Notes under the pieces: generated by a model
Told to the model about the DNA's origin: nothing
The model's input: the letters and a program-made list of their open reading frames with translations, nothing else
Database searches by the model: none
Assembly: GCF_001653235.2 (NCBI RefSeq)
Contig: NC_035796.1
Span: 1,178,001-1,242,000, forward strand
Direction: 5' to 3'
Source of the DNA: Pochonia chlamydosporia 170
Taxonomy: Eukaryota; Ascomycota; Sordariomycetes; Hypocreales; Clavicipitaceae
DNA: 64,000 nucleotides
Position numbers and translations under genes: made by a program
Shown here: one piece after another, positions 1 to 10,750 of the stretch
Layout: every line of letters begins with the position of its first letter
Position numbering within the stretch: the stretch's first letter is position 1

Positions 1-589
1 CCGAGACGCCACGATTCACCCAGGTCCAGGGTAAGGCTCGTATTTTCGCGATCATCAAGCCACGGTCGGCAGTAGATTCCAGCTGGCAGGGCTTGATATT
101 AATTACCGAGAAATCCATTCCATGCGAGCTATATCGAGATGTCATCATGTAATCTGAAGTAATCAACTGGGAGCCGTTGTCGCGGACATCAGCAGATATA
201 CGAGGTTCTCCAGACTACATCCACTTTTCTAGGGTTGTGAATTCAACATAATCCCTAAAGCTTGACATCAACCAGAGGGTTGCTTTCAACTATCAGTGTA
301 ATTTACACTACTAATTACCCGCTTTTCGGGATAACACGACGTTTTATAGATTGACGGATTCGAAAGTGTACATTCCTATCGAAGGGTATGGAATCTATGC
401 AATATCACAGGCAAAACGCCACTTCTAAACTTCCGATATGAAACCAATACCGGCCGTTTGGCAACCATGAAAAGCCGCCGGTCCCATATACAAATCTCAT
501 ATACAAACAAAACAGGAAGGGAGTCGCTAATGTATACCCAATTAAAACGAACACCTTCTCTAGCTCAATCATACAAAACCCTGACTCCT
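1..589. other. Gene-free 3' flank
   Basis: No gene is seen. The stretch lies downstream of the minus-strand PLC-like gene that ends at 590. Only short overlapping reading frames without domain, signal peptide or splice pattern are present. Confidence 0.6.
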
Positions 590-1855
590 TCACACGAAGC
601 AAAGACCCCACGCAGCAATTGCTGGCACCGACACCCAGAGACTTGGAGGCACGAAGCTTGATGCAGCGGAAGCTTGACCGCACGGCCGAGAGTAGTCGTA
701 AGTCACATTGTTCACTGCTGCAGCAGCGGCGAACACTGAACAGGGTTTTGGCGAACCATAGTTGTAATAGTCAACATTGAGGACGTTAGGTGCACGTCCC
801 CAGTCTGAACGACAATTATTCGCTGCTTTGCCTACGCTGCCATCTCCTGAGAACCCGTTTGTCTCATTGAGCATATTCACCGCTGGAACGAGTAGCTGAA
901 CGCCAAAAACATTGAACTCGACGTTGAGATTGTGGTTCATGATGTACATCCTGTCTTTAGCGGCCTCCTTGGGTAGGTCCGGGGGTCGCTGCACTGTACA
1001 TGGAAATGCGCGGTCCATCGGATCAAATGGTGTCTCCCAGACCTGGGAGAATTCGTCCAACAACCAAGGATACTTAGTTTGGTTGGCCGCATAGTCGAGG
1101 AACATGACAACCCGTTTTCCTCGAACAATCATGTCCTCCAAAGTCGGCCAGTCGTTGAGGGCCATAGGGAGATATGGCGCGTTATACACGTACTTGGTTA
1201 TGCCGGATCGTTCAATGAAGGGGACGTATAATGAAGGATCTGAATAATTGCCATTCCCGAGTAGGATGGTCACAACATCATACGGATGCGCGTCGACCCA
1301 ATCAGACACTTTGCCTAACCATTTATAGATAGGGCCGGCATCTAAGAGGTCGCATGAAGTATGGCAGAAGTGCGGCGTCGATGAGTTTGCAGGCCACTGA
1401 ATCTGGGCTTGGAGAAACCGAACGCCATCATCCAGTTGCGTTGTCACGTCCACTTCCTGATTGGAACCGCTGTTTCCTGGTCGAACAAAAGGCGAGTTGT
1501 GGCATCCGACATTGGTTATATTGCTGTATTTCCTCTTGCAAAATTCGACGTGATTATTGCATGGCTGGGTGTTTTTCGGGGCGGATGAGGTGGTCGTGGT
1601 GAAGTTCGCTCCGGTTGTCATAGTTCCGCTCGACGTGGTCATGGTAGTTGAGCTGTTGGCTCCGGTGAGGGTAATTTTAGAGCCATACGACTGATATGGC
1701 CCCGTGGGAGGACCGGTTTGATAAGTTGGGCGTTCTGTTCTCGTTCCGGTGAGAAAGGTGAGCTCTGAGGTTGCTGTATAGGATACTTTTTGGGCTGACG
1801 TTGGTGACAGCAGTGCCAAAGCACTAACAGCTACTGCTGCCGTTGATAACCTCAT
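590..1855 (-). CDS. GPI-anchored PLC-like phosphodiesterase (PI-PLC X-like), copy 1
   Basis: Single-exon gene for 421 aa, predicted to be a cell-surface phosphodiesterase of the fungal PLC-like (TIM-barrel, PI-PLC X) superfamily. ATG at 1855 is chosen because it opens a clear signal peptide (MRLSTAAVAVSALALLSPTSA). A Ser/Thr-rich stretch precedes the catalytic part. Family marks visible are CNNHVEFCKRKYSNITNVG followed by CHNSPF (first catalytic His), the RFLQAQ strand, HFCHTSC (second His) and VWETPF. The C terminus has a small-residue region followed by a hydrophobic tail ending in WGLCFV, as in GPI-anchored proteins. N-glycosylation sequons are frequent. Substrate is unknown; many fungal members are annotated only by fold. 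It resembles the gene at 45337-46332 over the whole catalytic region, so the two are paralogues. Confidence 0.85.
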   Translation of the reverse strand: MRLSTAAVAVSALALLSPTSAQKVSYTATSELTFLTGTRTERPTYQTGPPTGPYQSYGSKITLTGANSSTTMTTSSGTMTTGANFTTTTSSAPKNTQPCNNHVEFCKRKYSNITNVGCHNSPFVRPGNSGSNQEVDVTTQLDDGVRFLQAQIQWPANSSTPHFCHTSCDLLDAGPIYKWLGKVSDWVDAHPYDVVTILLGNGNYSDPSLYVPFIERSGITKYVYNAPYLPMALNDWPTLEDMIVRGKRVVMFLDYAANQTKYPWLLDEFSQVWETPFDPMDRAFPCTVQRPPDLPKEAAKDRMYIMNHNLNVEFNVFGVQLLVPAVNMLNETNGFSGDGSVGKAANNCRSDWGRAPNVLNVDYYNYGSPKPCSVFAAAAAVNNVTYDYSRPCGQASAASSFVPPSLWVSVPAIAAWGLCFV

Positions 1856-4188
1856 CGTGTAAGGCACAGCATCGACGGTTGGATATATATTCCGTTACTC
1901 CAAGCCTCGGAGTTTGATGGTATCTGATCTGAATCTCCTAGCAAGTTGTTGTTCCGATCTGTTGCTTGCGATTACCTTGTAGGAAACCAGCCTCAGCCGC
2001 CACAGGATACGAAACAGAGTTCCAATGCACAAAGAAGGCGTGAAGAAGTATAGTCTTGCTTCGGTAGTAGATCAAATGCAAACTCCTGACAAGAGAAACG
2101 GTGGACGGAGTGACGGTGGCAGTCAATGAGGAAGAAAGAAGCAGTGATGTCGTCACTTGGAATAGCTTTTCCCGACCGATGGAGCAGAGGCAAGACCAGA
2201 TGGGTACTCACATGCGGACAATTCAATTCAACAGCTCTGCTGGGTTCATGTTGGCGAGATTTAGTCCCACGGACTGGCAAGGATGGAACCACCAGACGGC
2301 TTAACACCCCCCTGTGCATCGGGTCTGGTTTGCGTATGTGGCTTGCGGGAGCAAACTCTGCAATAACTCAGAAGCGTCTGGTACCCCTGCGCCCTGGTAG
2401 TGCAGGCGACGAATGGAACCCCTGGTTATGGATCCAATTGGCAATTCAAGATGGAAGGGCAAAATGTTTTTCACATTCATCTCGAAGATCAGCACGCAAT
2501 GGCCGAGACAAGGATAACAGTACTGGCATGAGTGACAGAAGATCATCAGTAAAGCTCAAACAAAACCCACAGCCAGGGAAGAGAGGCATGGAAGGAGAGA
2601 CCAAGGAGAGACCTTCAACACACCGTGCTCTAGGCAAACGCCAAGGATTCAATCTTCAGAAATGGTGTGTTGGCAAGCCAAGAAGCCTCAATATCGATTA
2701 TTGATTGGAGTGTTCCGCGACCATGCACAGCCTTCCTGGGCGAAGAGGAAATGGTTGCCAATGTCCTCCACCATGGCCCAGTCAACCAGTTTACCAGTTT
2801 TCCGCCAGTCTCTTGGTCAACTACAGCAGAAGTCATGACTTGGCTCTGTCGACAAGCAACGAAGCTGTGGGCTCTGGTCCACTGATCGGTAGAGGCGCCA
2901 CCAGACAGACTTATTTGGACCAATTGACTCATGATGATGATGACCCGGGTGTCAGTAGATCGGATAGCGGCTCTATTCCAGCCGGCATGGTTCAATGTTG
3001 TACGGTACCGACCTCAAGCAACGCGCGTCAGTGCCCACCACCCATCTCTGGCCCAGGAGCTGCACTGGAACACGAGCTTTTCTGCCGCCTTAGCCAGGAG
3101 GTGTGGTGATTTTGATGGTGCTTGGCCAGGCTTCTACGTGCAATATTCCAAACTTGGTCGTTTGGCGGTCGCCTATCTGGTGATGCTCAGCCCCAATGTC
3201 AAACGGCACTATTTACGGTTCACATTTGCTCACCTTTGCCGTCGTGCCGTGCGCCAAGTCCGGAATGTCCAGCCAATCCTCGCCAGCGTTCAACCGCCTT
3301 CGCGTGCTGCCCAAAACTCAGCCATGCCGAAGAAGAAGGCATCATTGATACGTCTTCAAACAATGGCGGCCGGTCCCGGAAGTCTACTGCGTTGATGCTC
3401 AGAAGGTCTCCATTGATGAGCGCCATCAACAAGAAAGTTGCTTCTTGGAGCCAGCATGGACACCAGCTGAAGAAGATCAGCTTGCGGGACTTGCTCTCTA
3501 GTGTCGGTTTCAATCTGAAAAGCTTGTTGACTCCCGGCGCGAAGTGCCACAGTTGTTTTTAGCACAGTCATCTTCATCTCGGATGCTGTGATCTCGCGAG
3601 TGAACGACAGGAGGTCAACATCGAGCGAACCTTGGCCAAACAATTGCTCATTGTTTGGAGCATTTCTGGGCGGTTAACAGGGTTGTAGCAGCCAGGCGCA
3701 TCATCGCGTGGTGGACCGATCCACCGTCAATTGGAGACATCTGGACTCCCAATCCTTGCCACGGGTCTTGAATCCTTGACGGCCGCTGGAGCATGAATTT
3801 GTGGGCTGCAGGTCTTACAAGTCTTAGACTGACACTGTTTGACTGTTTCTTGGGTGCCGGCTCTCAAATGCTGGTCATTGGCACTTGAATTGGGGCTAGA
3901 TGAAGTCCCCTTTGCCTGCATGTGTGTCTAAAGTTTCGTCGACGACGTCACCTCACGCGTCCCCTCCGCCTCAACTTTTGCAATATCCATTCCTTTCTGT
4001 CCATCCGCGCCTCAATTCCTAACCAAATCTCCTGAGTCCATTGAATCACGTTCTATCTATCCCATAATCGGCCGCGTCGCTTTGATAGACAATTCTGGTC
4101 CCTATCAACAATCTCAGAATTTCATCCCAGGTCTGTCAGCTCTCAAACCTATCGTGGGCTTCAAAGCCCTCGACACCACCACTTGACA
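1856..4188. other. 2.3 kb intergenic region
   Basis: No gene I can support. Overlapping open frames up to 192 codons occur on both strands between about 2000 and 3600, but none shows a domain, a signal peptide or good splice sites, and they contradict one another. The last 250 nt (about 3930-4180) are pyrimidine-rich, typical of a fungal promoter/5' UTR, and belong to the Sur7-like gene starting at 4189. Confidence 0.55.
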
Positions 4189-5083
4189 ATGGCTGCCCCT
4201 AAAGCTCGCCGCAACACCACCATAATAGCGACGCTGCTGTATTTCATCTCTATACCGTTTCTTATCCTCACCCTCATCGGCAACACGCATGACAAACCAG
4301 TTCTGCGCGACACTTACTTCTTCCAGCTGGACGTGGCACAGATTATTCCCATCGCTGTAGCAAACTCGGGGTTACTGAATTCTGTAGCCCGCAGCTTGGG
4401 TCTGCATGATTTCTACCAGGTTGGCGTGTGGAATTTCTGCGAGGGATACAATGATGTGTATGTTGTCTATTCTCTCCTCCTTCGTCTCTGCAAAGTGCTA
4501 ATTCATGCAAAACAGCGGCATCACATATTGCAGCAAGCCCCAAACGTTCTACTGGTTCGACCCAGTCACAATTCTCGTCAGCGAACTCTTAGCAGGCGCA
4601 AAGATTGCCCTGCCCTCCGAAGTGCTCACCATTTTGAAACTGCTCGAAATCGGCTCAAAAGTCATGTACGCCTTCTTCATGGCCGGCACCATCATCAACC
4701 TCCTCTTATTGCTGGGCACGCCGCTCGTTCTGCGCACGCGGTGGTTCTCGCTATTCTTCTCCTTGCTCGGCGGTCTATCTGGCCTTGTTCTCACCGTCGC
4801 CGCCATCATCGCCACTGTCATCAGCGTCGCCGCCAAGATTGCCCTCACGGCCCAGGACCAACTCAATATCAGGGCCAACATTGGTGTCCAGATGTTTGCG
4901 TTCATGTGGATTGGTGCCCTGACCACTGACTTTGCATTCCTCCTCCACTCCGCCATGGGGTGCTGCTGTAAACCTGTGCGGAATAAGACGCCTAGCGAGG
5001 GCACGCCCGAGGGGAGCACTAAGAAGAGGATTTCGGATTTGCCTAGTTTTGTGAGACGGCGAAAGGGACCGCAGTCTCAATGA
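4189..5083 (+). CDS. Sur7/PalI family four-TM membrane protein
   Basis: Two exons (4189-4457, 4516-5083), 278 aa. The 58-nt intron has GTATGT, a GCTAAT branch and AACAG. The protein has an N-terminal membrane segment (about residues 14-30), an extracellular loop with the family's cysteines (VGVWNFCEGYND and, after the splice, ITYCSKPQ followed by FYWFDP), then three further hydrophobic segments (about 155-180, 190-220 and 235-255) and a basic cytosolic tail. This is the Sur7/PalI layout; yeast Sur7 members mark eisosome-associated plasma-membrane domains and PalI acts in ambient pH signalling. Which subgroup this belongs to cannot be decided from sequence alone. ATG 4189 follows a CT-rich leader. 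Confidence 0.85.
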
Positions 5084-5650
5084 CGGATGAAGCAGTTTGT
5101 TTAGTTGCCTACATACTTGGTGTTTGGATTTATGGATTGTTGCAAAATTTGACAACATGCTGGTGTTTAAGATAGAATATGGGAAATGTAAATAATAGAA
5201 TAGATACGCATAAATCACGTATACATCAAGAATGGCATACATTGTAGACCTGGCTACATCACATACTTGTTTACCATGCTCTTGCTCATTTTCATTGGAT
5301 TTGTTCCATACTGCGAACAACACAACTCGTGACAAGAAAACTACGAAGCCGGAAAATAGCAAGTAAACTTGGTCTGACAGAAAAGCAAACAGCAAGCACC
5401 ATATTGAAGCACTAATCAGAACCAATACCGTAAAACCCATCTATCAAACGCAAAAGAAAACAAAAGAAAAACCACATCAGTCTCAAATCAAGCACACAGG
5501 AAGATGCCACAAGTATTTGAACAAGTGACGTTATGGCACGTAGAAGTGTCCAAGACGCCCTCAACCGTAAACGCCAAACAACGCCTTTAAATCTACCGCC
5601 CTTCACGACCAATTCTCATCACCATCGGTACCACCATACCTAGGTAAGTA
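5084..5650. other. Intergenic region between convergent genes
   Basis: Shared 3' flank of the Sur7-like gene (+) and the second PLC-like gene (-). It is AT-rich with no supported gene. A TACCTAGGTA palindrome lies at 5637-5646, just beyond the stop codon of the minus-strand gene. Confidence 0.6.
5637..5646. repeat. TACCTAGGTA palindrome, copy 1
   Basis: Perfect 10-bp palindrome in intergenic DNA, one of four copies in the window (also 10719, 25381 and 53235). A given decamer is expected about 0.06 times in 64 kb of random sequence. Confidence 0.85.
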
Positions 5651-7174
5651 TCATTCGCCTCCGCCCACCTTGACCTTGCCCCCTAAAGAACCACAGTTTC
5701 TCGCCGCCAAACACTTATTGATAGCCATAGCCAGCGCCTTGTGCTGATTGCCATGGATATTGTCCAAGGCAATCCAATTCGGATACGTCTCATCCGTGAG
5801 CGCATTCCAAAGATCCTGAAATAATGTCTTCCACGCCTCGCCGGATAGTTCTATAATAGACTCCAAATCCAGGGGGAAAAGAGCCTGGGAACGTTGCTGG
5901 GTCAGGATCCAGTCCATGTTGTACATCTGGGAGGATCTCGAGGGCCGCGCCTCTCGTAGACCGCGGAGTTGGTCCTCCACGAGGGTCTTCATCTTGTTGG
6001 TATTAGACCAGCGAGTCTTGTATGGGAAGTTGACACCCGAGAGAAAGCCTTCCTTGCTGCCGGGGAAGTATTTCTTCGTGGCCCACGAGGTGGGCAGGCG
6101 GACGATGACGCAGGAGCGGCCGCGCTTGCGAAGACGCTCGCTGATGAGGGTATTTAGGGGACGTGTGGAAATGTCGACCCCGTCGGGGAGAGCGTGGCGG
6201 TGCTGAAGACGGAAGAGCTCCTTGTAGAGCTTCTTACGATCCTCGTCGTCCAAGGACTTGAAGTGTTTGTCCCCATTGCGGGCGTCGTGTTCGTGAATGT
6301 CCCAGATGAAGAGTTCGCCGGGGTAGTCTTTCATGAATTTGTTTTGCATGTCGACCATTTCCTTGATGGTAGCTCCAAGCATACCGTTGGGCATGCCATT
6401 CCAGACAGAGACGTGGCCGTGGTGGAACACGCCGCCTTTGAGCATGGGACGGATGTCGAGAACTCGGATGCCCCCGTTGCCGAGTTGGTCGTATAGAGGG
6501 AGTACGTGAGCTTGAGTGTTGGCAGGCTGCGCACCCCCGACGAGCTTTTCGTTCTTCCACTGCCCTGAGTGGTGGGAGCGAGGTAGGGTGATTTCGCGGA
6601 GTGGCAAGTGTCCAATCTCGTTGATCTGGCTCTGCATCCAGTCTAGAGGCCCGTCGTTGGAGATGAAGTGATCTTCGGTGCCGGCGAGGACGAATCCCAC
6701 TCCGCCGGGGGTGCGAGAGAACCCGAGATTATGCTCAGTGTACTTGTTGTTGTTCAGAGTTTCCAAGTTCTCGAGGAACTGGATGTAGGCCTCGTGGACA
6801 ATTCCAGAGCGGCATTGAACTTGGAACGACATGGGGTTTTTGGTTCCCTCGATACGATATGTTGTTTCGCCAGCGGAGTCGCGCATTGGATGGTAAGGAC
6901 TGAAACGGATAGAGGCGTAGACTGTGACTGACTCTCCCGGTTGCATTAACTTGGGCCATTTTGAATCCCAGGAGTTCATTTGGTAGGAGTGATTGTAAGT
7001 CTTGGTCCAGTTGTACGGTGTGGCATTGATGAGGGAAATGTATGTGTTCCTGCCGACCTCTGGACTTTTGTCACGCGTTTCGATTGTCTCTTTGGTGTCC
7101 TCGGTCCCAGAAAACGCTATCGCCACAGTGGCTATGCCAACGAGGACAGTCACGATTTTATATAATCCAACCAT
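5651..7174 (-). CDS. Secreted PLC-like phosphodiesterase (PI-PLC X-like), divergent type
   Basis: Single exon, 507 aa. ATG at 7174 gives a signal peptide or signal anchor (MVGLYKIVTVLVGIATVAIA). An N-terminal beta-rich domain (about residues 40-170) precedes the PI-PLC X-like barrel. The first catalytic region reads TLPRSHHSGQW, with His kept but the common GTHxS motif changed. The second is FHHGHVSVWNG, and a strand GGIRVLDIRP and ELFIWDIHEH follow. The C terminus has three cysteines and no GPI tail, so a secreted or wall-bound enzyme is likelier than an anchored one. It is clearly different from the paralogous pair at 590 and 45337. Substrate unknown. I infer phosphodiesterase activity only from retained histidines. 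Confidence 0.8.
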   Translation of the reverse strand: MVGLYKIVTVLVGIATVAIAFSGTEDTKETIETRDKSPEVGRNTYISLINATPYNWTKTYNHSYQMNSWDSKWPKLMQPGESVTVYASIRFSPYHPMRDSAGETTYRIEGTKNPMSFQVQCRSGIVHEAYIQFLENLETLNNNKYTEHNLGFSRTPGGVGFVLAGTEDHFISNDGPLDWMQSQINEIGHLPLREITLPRSHHSGQWKNEKLVGGAQPANTQAHVLPLYDQLGNGGIRVLDIRPMLKGGVFHHGHVSVWNGMPNGMLGATIKEMVDMQNKFMKDYPGELFIWDIHEHDARNGDKHFKSLDDEDRKKLYKELFRLQHRHALPDGVDISTRPLNTLISERLRKRGRSCVIVRLPTSWATKKYFPGSKEGFLSGVNFPYKTRWSNTNKMKTLVEDQLRGLREARPSRSSQMYNMDWILTQQRSQALFPLDLESIIELSGEAWKTLFQDLWNALTDETYPNWIALDNIHGNQHKALAMAINKCLAARNCGSLGGKVKVGGGE

Positions 7175-8582
7175 CTTGTCAAACACAACAAGGCGAGTCC
7201 TGATTGACGAGAACCTTAATCTTATCGAGAAATGGGATGTGGGAATCTGTCAGAATACCTTGGAGACGAGCTTCCTTCAGGAGAAAGTACAACTGAAGAG
7301 CTTGAAAATGAAATGGCAGATGTGGTTTGGCCGTAGTAGGACGAAAGTGGCCATATATATTCTTGACAAAAAGGGAGACTTTTAGCCTCACAAACTTTTA
7401 ACAACAAACCAACTCGGGCGGTGCACGCGAGAGTTCGGCCCTGTTCTTGGATAAAGGTTCATAGGCTGCGAAACTTTCGCTGCCATTAGTATACTTGTCG
7501 CAGGGTAGGTTTAGACCAACGATTCGACTGCTGGCGATAGAAGCCTTCGGGCAGCATAAACTTCAACTTCGATCTTGCAGTACCCAATATATATCCCTTG
7601 GTACAGTATGGTTCGGTGACTTCTATGTCGCACTCCATGGCAGCAGGGCCAATGGTATGTTTATCTGAGGTCATCTGTGGCTCGCACTAACTCACGAAGG
7701 ACAAAGATCAAGGCAGCTTACTTACCGAAGTGACCAAATACCCTCTCAAATATGCATTATGCATTTCAATGTCCCACCATTGATACGGGTAATGGAGACA
7801 TACATTTCTGCAAGCCCTATTCTTGCTCGTGCAAAGGTTATTGCGTGAAATGTATCTCCAATGACTGTTCGAAGAAGGACGGGCCTAATCCCAAAACATG
7901 CGAACGAAGTCTAATGAAAGCATATAGCTGTCAGATGCGTTTAGAATGGTCGGAACAGCGGCGACAAGCGTTTAAGGGAACCGTGAGACTGTACTGCCCT
8001 ATAATATGGACTGTCATGCATGACACATGACAAATCGCGAAATTAACCAGCCACTTCACGCGAAGAACGTACAGATACTAAAGGTTTCGTCTAGAAAATC
8101 GACAGCTCAGACTACCAGATGGACAATGCGTGCCCATCTTAGGACTACGTGATGTGCTAGACTCGTAAACGGCGTTATTGACGTTGGTGACTCGAGTTCG
8201 AAGCAACCGGCTAGGTCAGATGAGTATGGTAGGCCCTTCAGAGTTTGGCGTTAGAAATATGGCATCTACGTACGAAGATTGGGATCTGGACTATACTTGC
8301 AGTGCATTTGCAAAAGCGCCGGCGGTTGCTTCGCTCCTCTGTAGCTAAGTTAACCTTATGAAGGGACTTTGCTGCCTTGGCGGACAACCAAGCGCATACT
8401 GTAGACAAGGAAAAAGCTCATAAATCGTCATGTATATTAACATCGTATCGTTCTTATGCAGCGTATGCAGATTTCGTGACTAGGCCTTCTCCAAGTCCAT
8501 TGGCCAATATGACGTTTTACTCTATTTGCGACACCTCAACCTTCTATGCTCCCCAAAAACTCCGTGCGTGCAAGAAACGGGA
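7175..8582. other. 1.4 kb intergenic region
   Basis: No firmly supported gene. A weak minus-strand two-exon reading exists (7764-7726 and 7674-7486, 75 aa, with GTAAGT donor and CCACAG acceptor). On the opposite strand a Cys-rich 92-codon frame starts at 7752, but a stop lies just upstream and there is no signal peptide. They overlap, so at most one can be real. The rest looks non-coding. Confidence 0.45.
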
Positions 8583-10187
8583 TCAAGTATGTGGCAAAAT
8601 ACCAGCCATTAAATCCTCGTCCTCTATTTGAGAATCAAATCCGATGCCGGCATCCGTAACGTCTTTTTCAGCACGCTTCTGCTCTCTTACAAGGTGTTTC
8701 ACATACTCCTTGCTTCCGGTTAATCTATCGTTCATTGCCTGATAGTGTTTCCCAAGCAACTCAATGGTATGGTGGCTCTGCGCGATTTGCCTGGCGAATT
8801 GTGCTTCGGATACCACGTCGTTATCGTCTTGAAACGATAGGTAACTTTCGCTGCCGTCCTGTTCAATGTGCCCGTCTAGCATGCCCGACTCTATCATTTG
8901 ACGGATCAAGGAGAGTGCCTCTCCATCATTTTCCAGTGGCTTGCCCGTTTGTGCGCTAAGCGTCATTTCCCGAACTTGCGAGATACCAACTCGCTGATAA
9001 ACTTGACGTAGTGAGATAATCTGCCATTTCTGGTAAGACGATAGAATTTCAGCAACTAGACTGCCCGTGCCATCCTCTTCCCAGAGTGAAGCATTGTCCT
9101 CAATCAGGGATTTAAGTTTCTCTGCGTTGGAGTTGCTGAAAGCATCTGCTAAGTTTATGTAAGACCTCCCTGTAACTTTGTAACACGTGTTGGCGGATCC
9201 AGATGTAAAAGGAGGGACGGTCGGTGTTTTGCCTTGGCTGAGAAGTCCTACCAAAATCCATCGCTTGTGACTTTCTATCATGATTTTGCTGACACTTTTA
9301 TCTTTGGAAGGGTGAGATATGACCTTTTCAAATGCCTCTCGTGCCTTGGACCAAAGTCCCAAAGACATGTAAGCCAGGCCACGGAGATGATCGTATTCCA
9401 AAACCGTGGCGGGCCGCACAGTGTCCGTCAGCCCAGACTGCGTTGAAATGTAAGCGACGGGCGCTAGACTTGGGTCACACAGTGGTTTGCCATCTTTAGA
9501 GCTACTCATATTTGGGTAGAAGAGGATATCGCAGTCGAAGATCTCCATGGCTGATTCGACGGTATTGGAAGTGTACGCGAGCTTAGCCAGCAGAAGATGG
9601 GTCGTCGTAAAGAGAGACCCGGTGGGGTCGATGCGTAGTATGGCTATTGAAAGTAATTGAACTGCTGTGGTGGGCTGGTGTGATGTTAGCTAAGGTGTAG
9701 AAGAAAAGTTGCGGATTGAACCCAAGATGGAATTTGGCTTACTGGGAAGAGCTTGCCACATGCTATCTTCTCAAGCAGGGCTGACATGGACTGCCCATAG
9801 TATCGAATTTGTATGGGGTCGAAGTGTAGAACAAATTCTACTACTTTGTCTAGTAGACATTCTTGAGATATCATCGGACCGGAGTCGGACCGCTCGAGAA
9901 GGATTTCCAAGACAACGAGATAACCGATGGAGTGTACTGCCGGGTCAAGTGTCTGCTGCCGAGTTAGAGCACAGAATTAATCATCATCTGATGCGTGAGG
10001 CAAAGGGTGGCTGGCATACTGAGAGCAGATCAACTGCATAGGTCGGGACATCGGCTCGAATTTTGGGAGCGTTCTTGATTAGCGTGGCCAAGTGCTGTCT
10101 GAGGGAAGAATCGTAAACTTTGGTGGCGGATACAGTGACAGCCTTGGTGACAGGCTGGGCCGTCAAGATACCATGGATATAATCCAT
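8583..10187 (-). CDS. csn3: COP9 signalosome subunit 3
   Basis: Three exons (10187-10020, 9955-9743, 9674-8583), 490 aa. Introns are 64 and 68 nt with CTAAC branch points and CAG acceptors, and the joins keep frame. CSN3 is a PCI-domain subunit of the COP9 signalosome, which removes NEDD8 from cullins and so controls SCF ubiquitin ligases; in filamentous fungi the complex affects development and secondary metabolism. Visible support: helical-repeat N terminus (SLRQHLATLIKNAPKI; DPAVHSIGYLVVLEILLER), the RGLAYMSLGLWSKAREAFE repeat, the PCI region (about residues 200-390, with SYINLADAFSN and YQRVGISQVREMTLSAQ), and a coiled acidic tail. Length agrees with the family. Start MDYIHGILTAQP at 10187 fits known N termini. 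Confidence 0.9.
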
Positions 10188-10616
10188 GATGACTATATAT
10201 GTCGAAGCTCCAGAAGAAGCAAGGAGAGGCTGAGAAGGCTGCTATCGCGGAGCGTGAGCTGGAGGGGTTGGGTCGTGCCGCTGGCGTCAAATCATAGGCG
10301 TGACAACTTCATGCTAAGGTTCCTTCAGGGTCTTCCGTCGATGCAATGGGTGCCCGCAACAATGTGTGAAGTATTAGAGAAAGTACCAAGGTAGTCAAAC
10401 GGGTTTTCGTAAGGTAGAGTCGAGTGTTTGGATCGATGTGGCTGCCAGGTACGTACATATGCAGGCAGCCGGGATAGAACGAAGCAGGAGTATGAAGGTC
10501 TGAGTGAAGCTGGGTGAAGCTTGTGGTTGGATGGATGGATGACCATTGACGTTGGACGAGGATGGTGGGGTAATGGCTGTGGGAAAGGGAAGGGGAACAA
10601 GAAGGGTACGTACAGT

Positions 10617-10750
10617 GGGGGGTCAGAAAGATTTAAACAAGGAAAGGTATCGCATATCGTGTTGTAGGCTGAGGCATATTGAGCGGTGTTAGTGCATACT
10701 TGGACATGTTTAGATACCTACCTAGGTAGGTACCTTTGACCACAGACTGT
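10617..10750 (+). repeat. Degenerate dispersed repeat, copy A
   Basis: Aligns by eye with 22679-22805 in the same orientation. Shared blocks include GGGGTCA, AAACAA, GTATCGCAT, TAGTG followed by ATACTT, and ACCACAGACTGT, in the same order and spacing. Copy A carries an extra ~16 bp palindromic stretch absent from copy B. Probably an old mobile-element fragment; no coding capacity. Confidence 0.65.
10715..10732. repeat. 18-bp perfect palindrome containing TACCTAGGTA (copy 2)
   Basis: TACCTACCTAGGTAGGTA is its own reverse complement. The core decamer is at 10719-10728. It sits in the part of repeat copy A that has no counterpart in copy B, so it may be an insertion or local duplication. Confidence 0.85.

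Noticed and set aside
2126..3562. Overlapping plus-strand frames up to 192 codons
   Set aside because: Several frames and both strands are open here with no domain, start context or splice pattern; they look like chance frames in GC-balanced DNA.
7752..8030. Cys-rich 92-codon plus-strand frame resembling a small effector
   Set aside because: An in-frame stop lies just upstream, there is no signal peptide and no acceptor that could join an upstream exon.
8170..8230. tRNA B-box-like string GTTCGAAGC
   Set aside because: No A box or cloverleaf pairing at proper distance.
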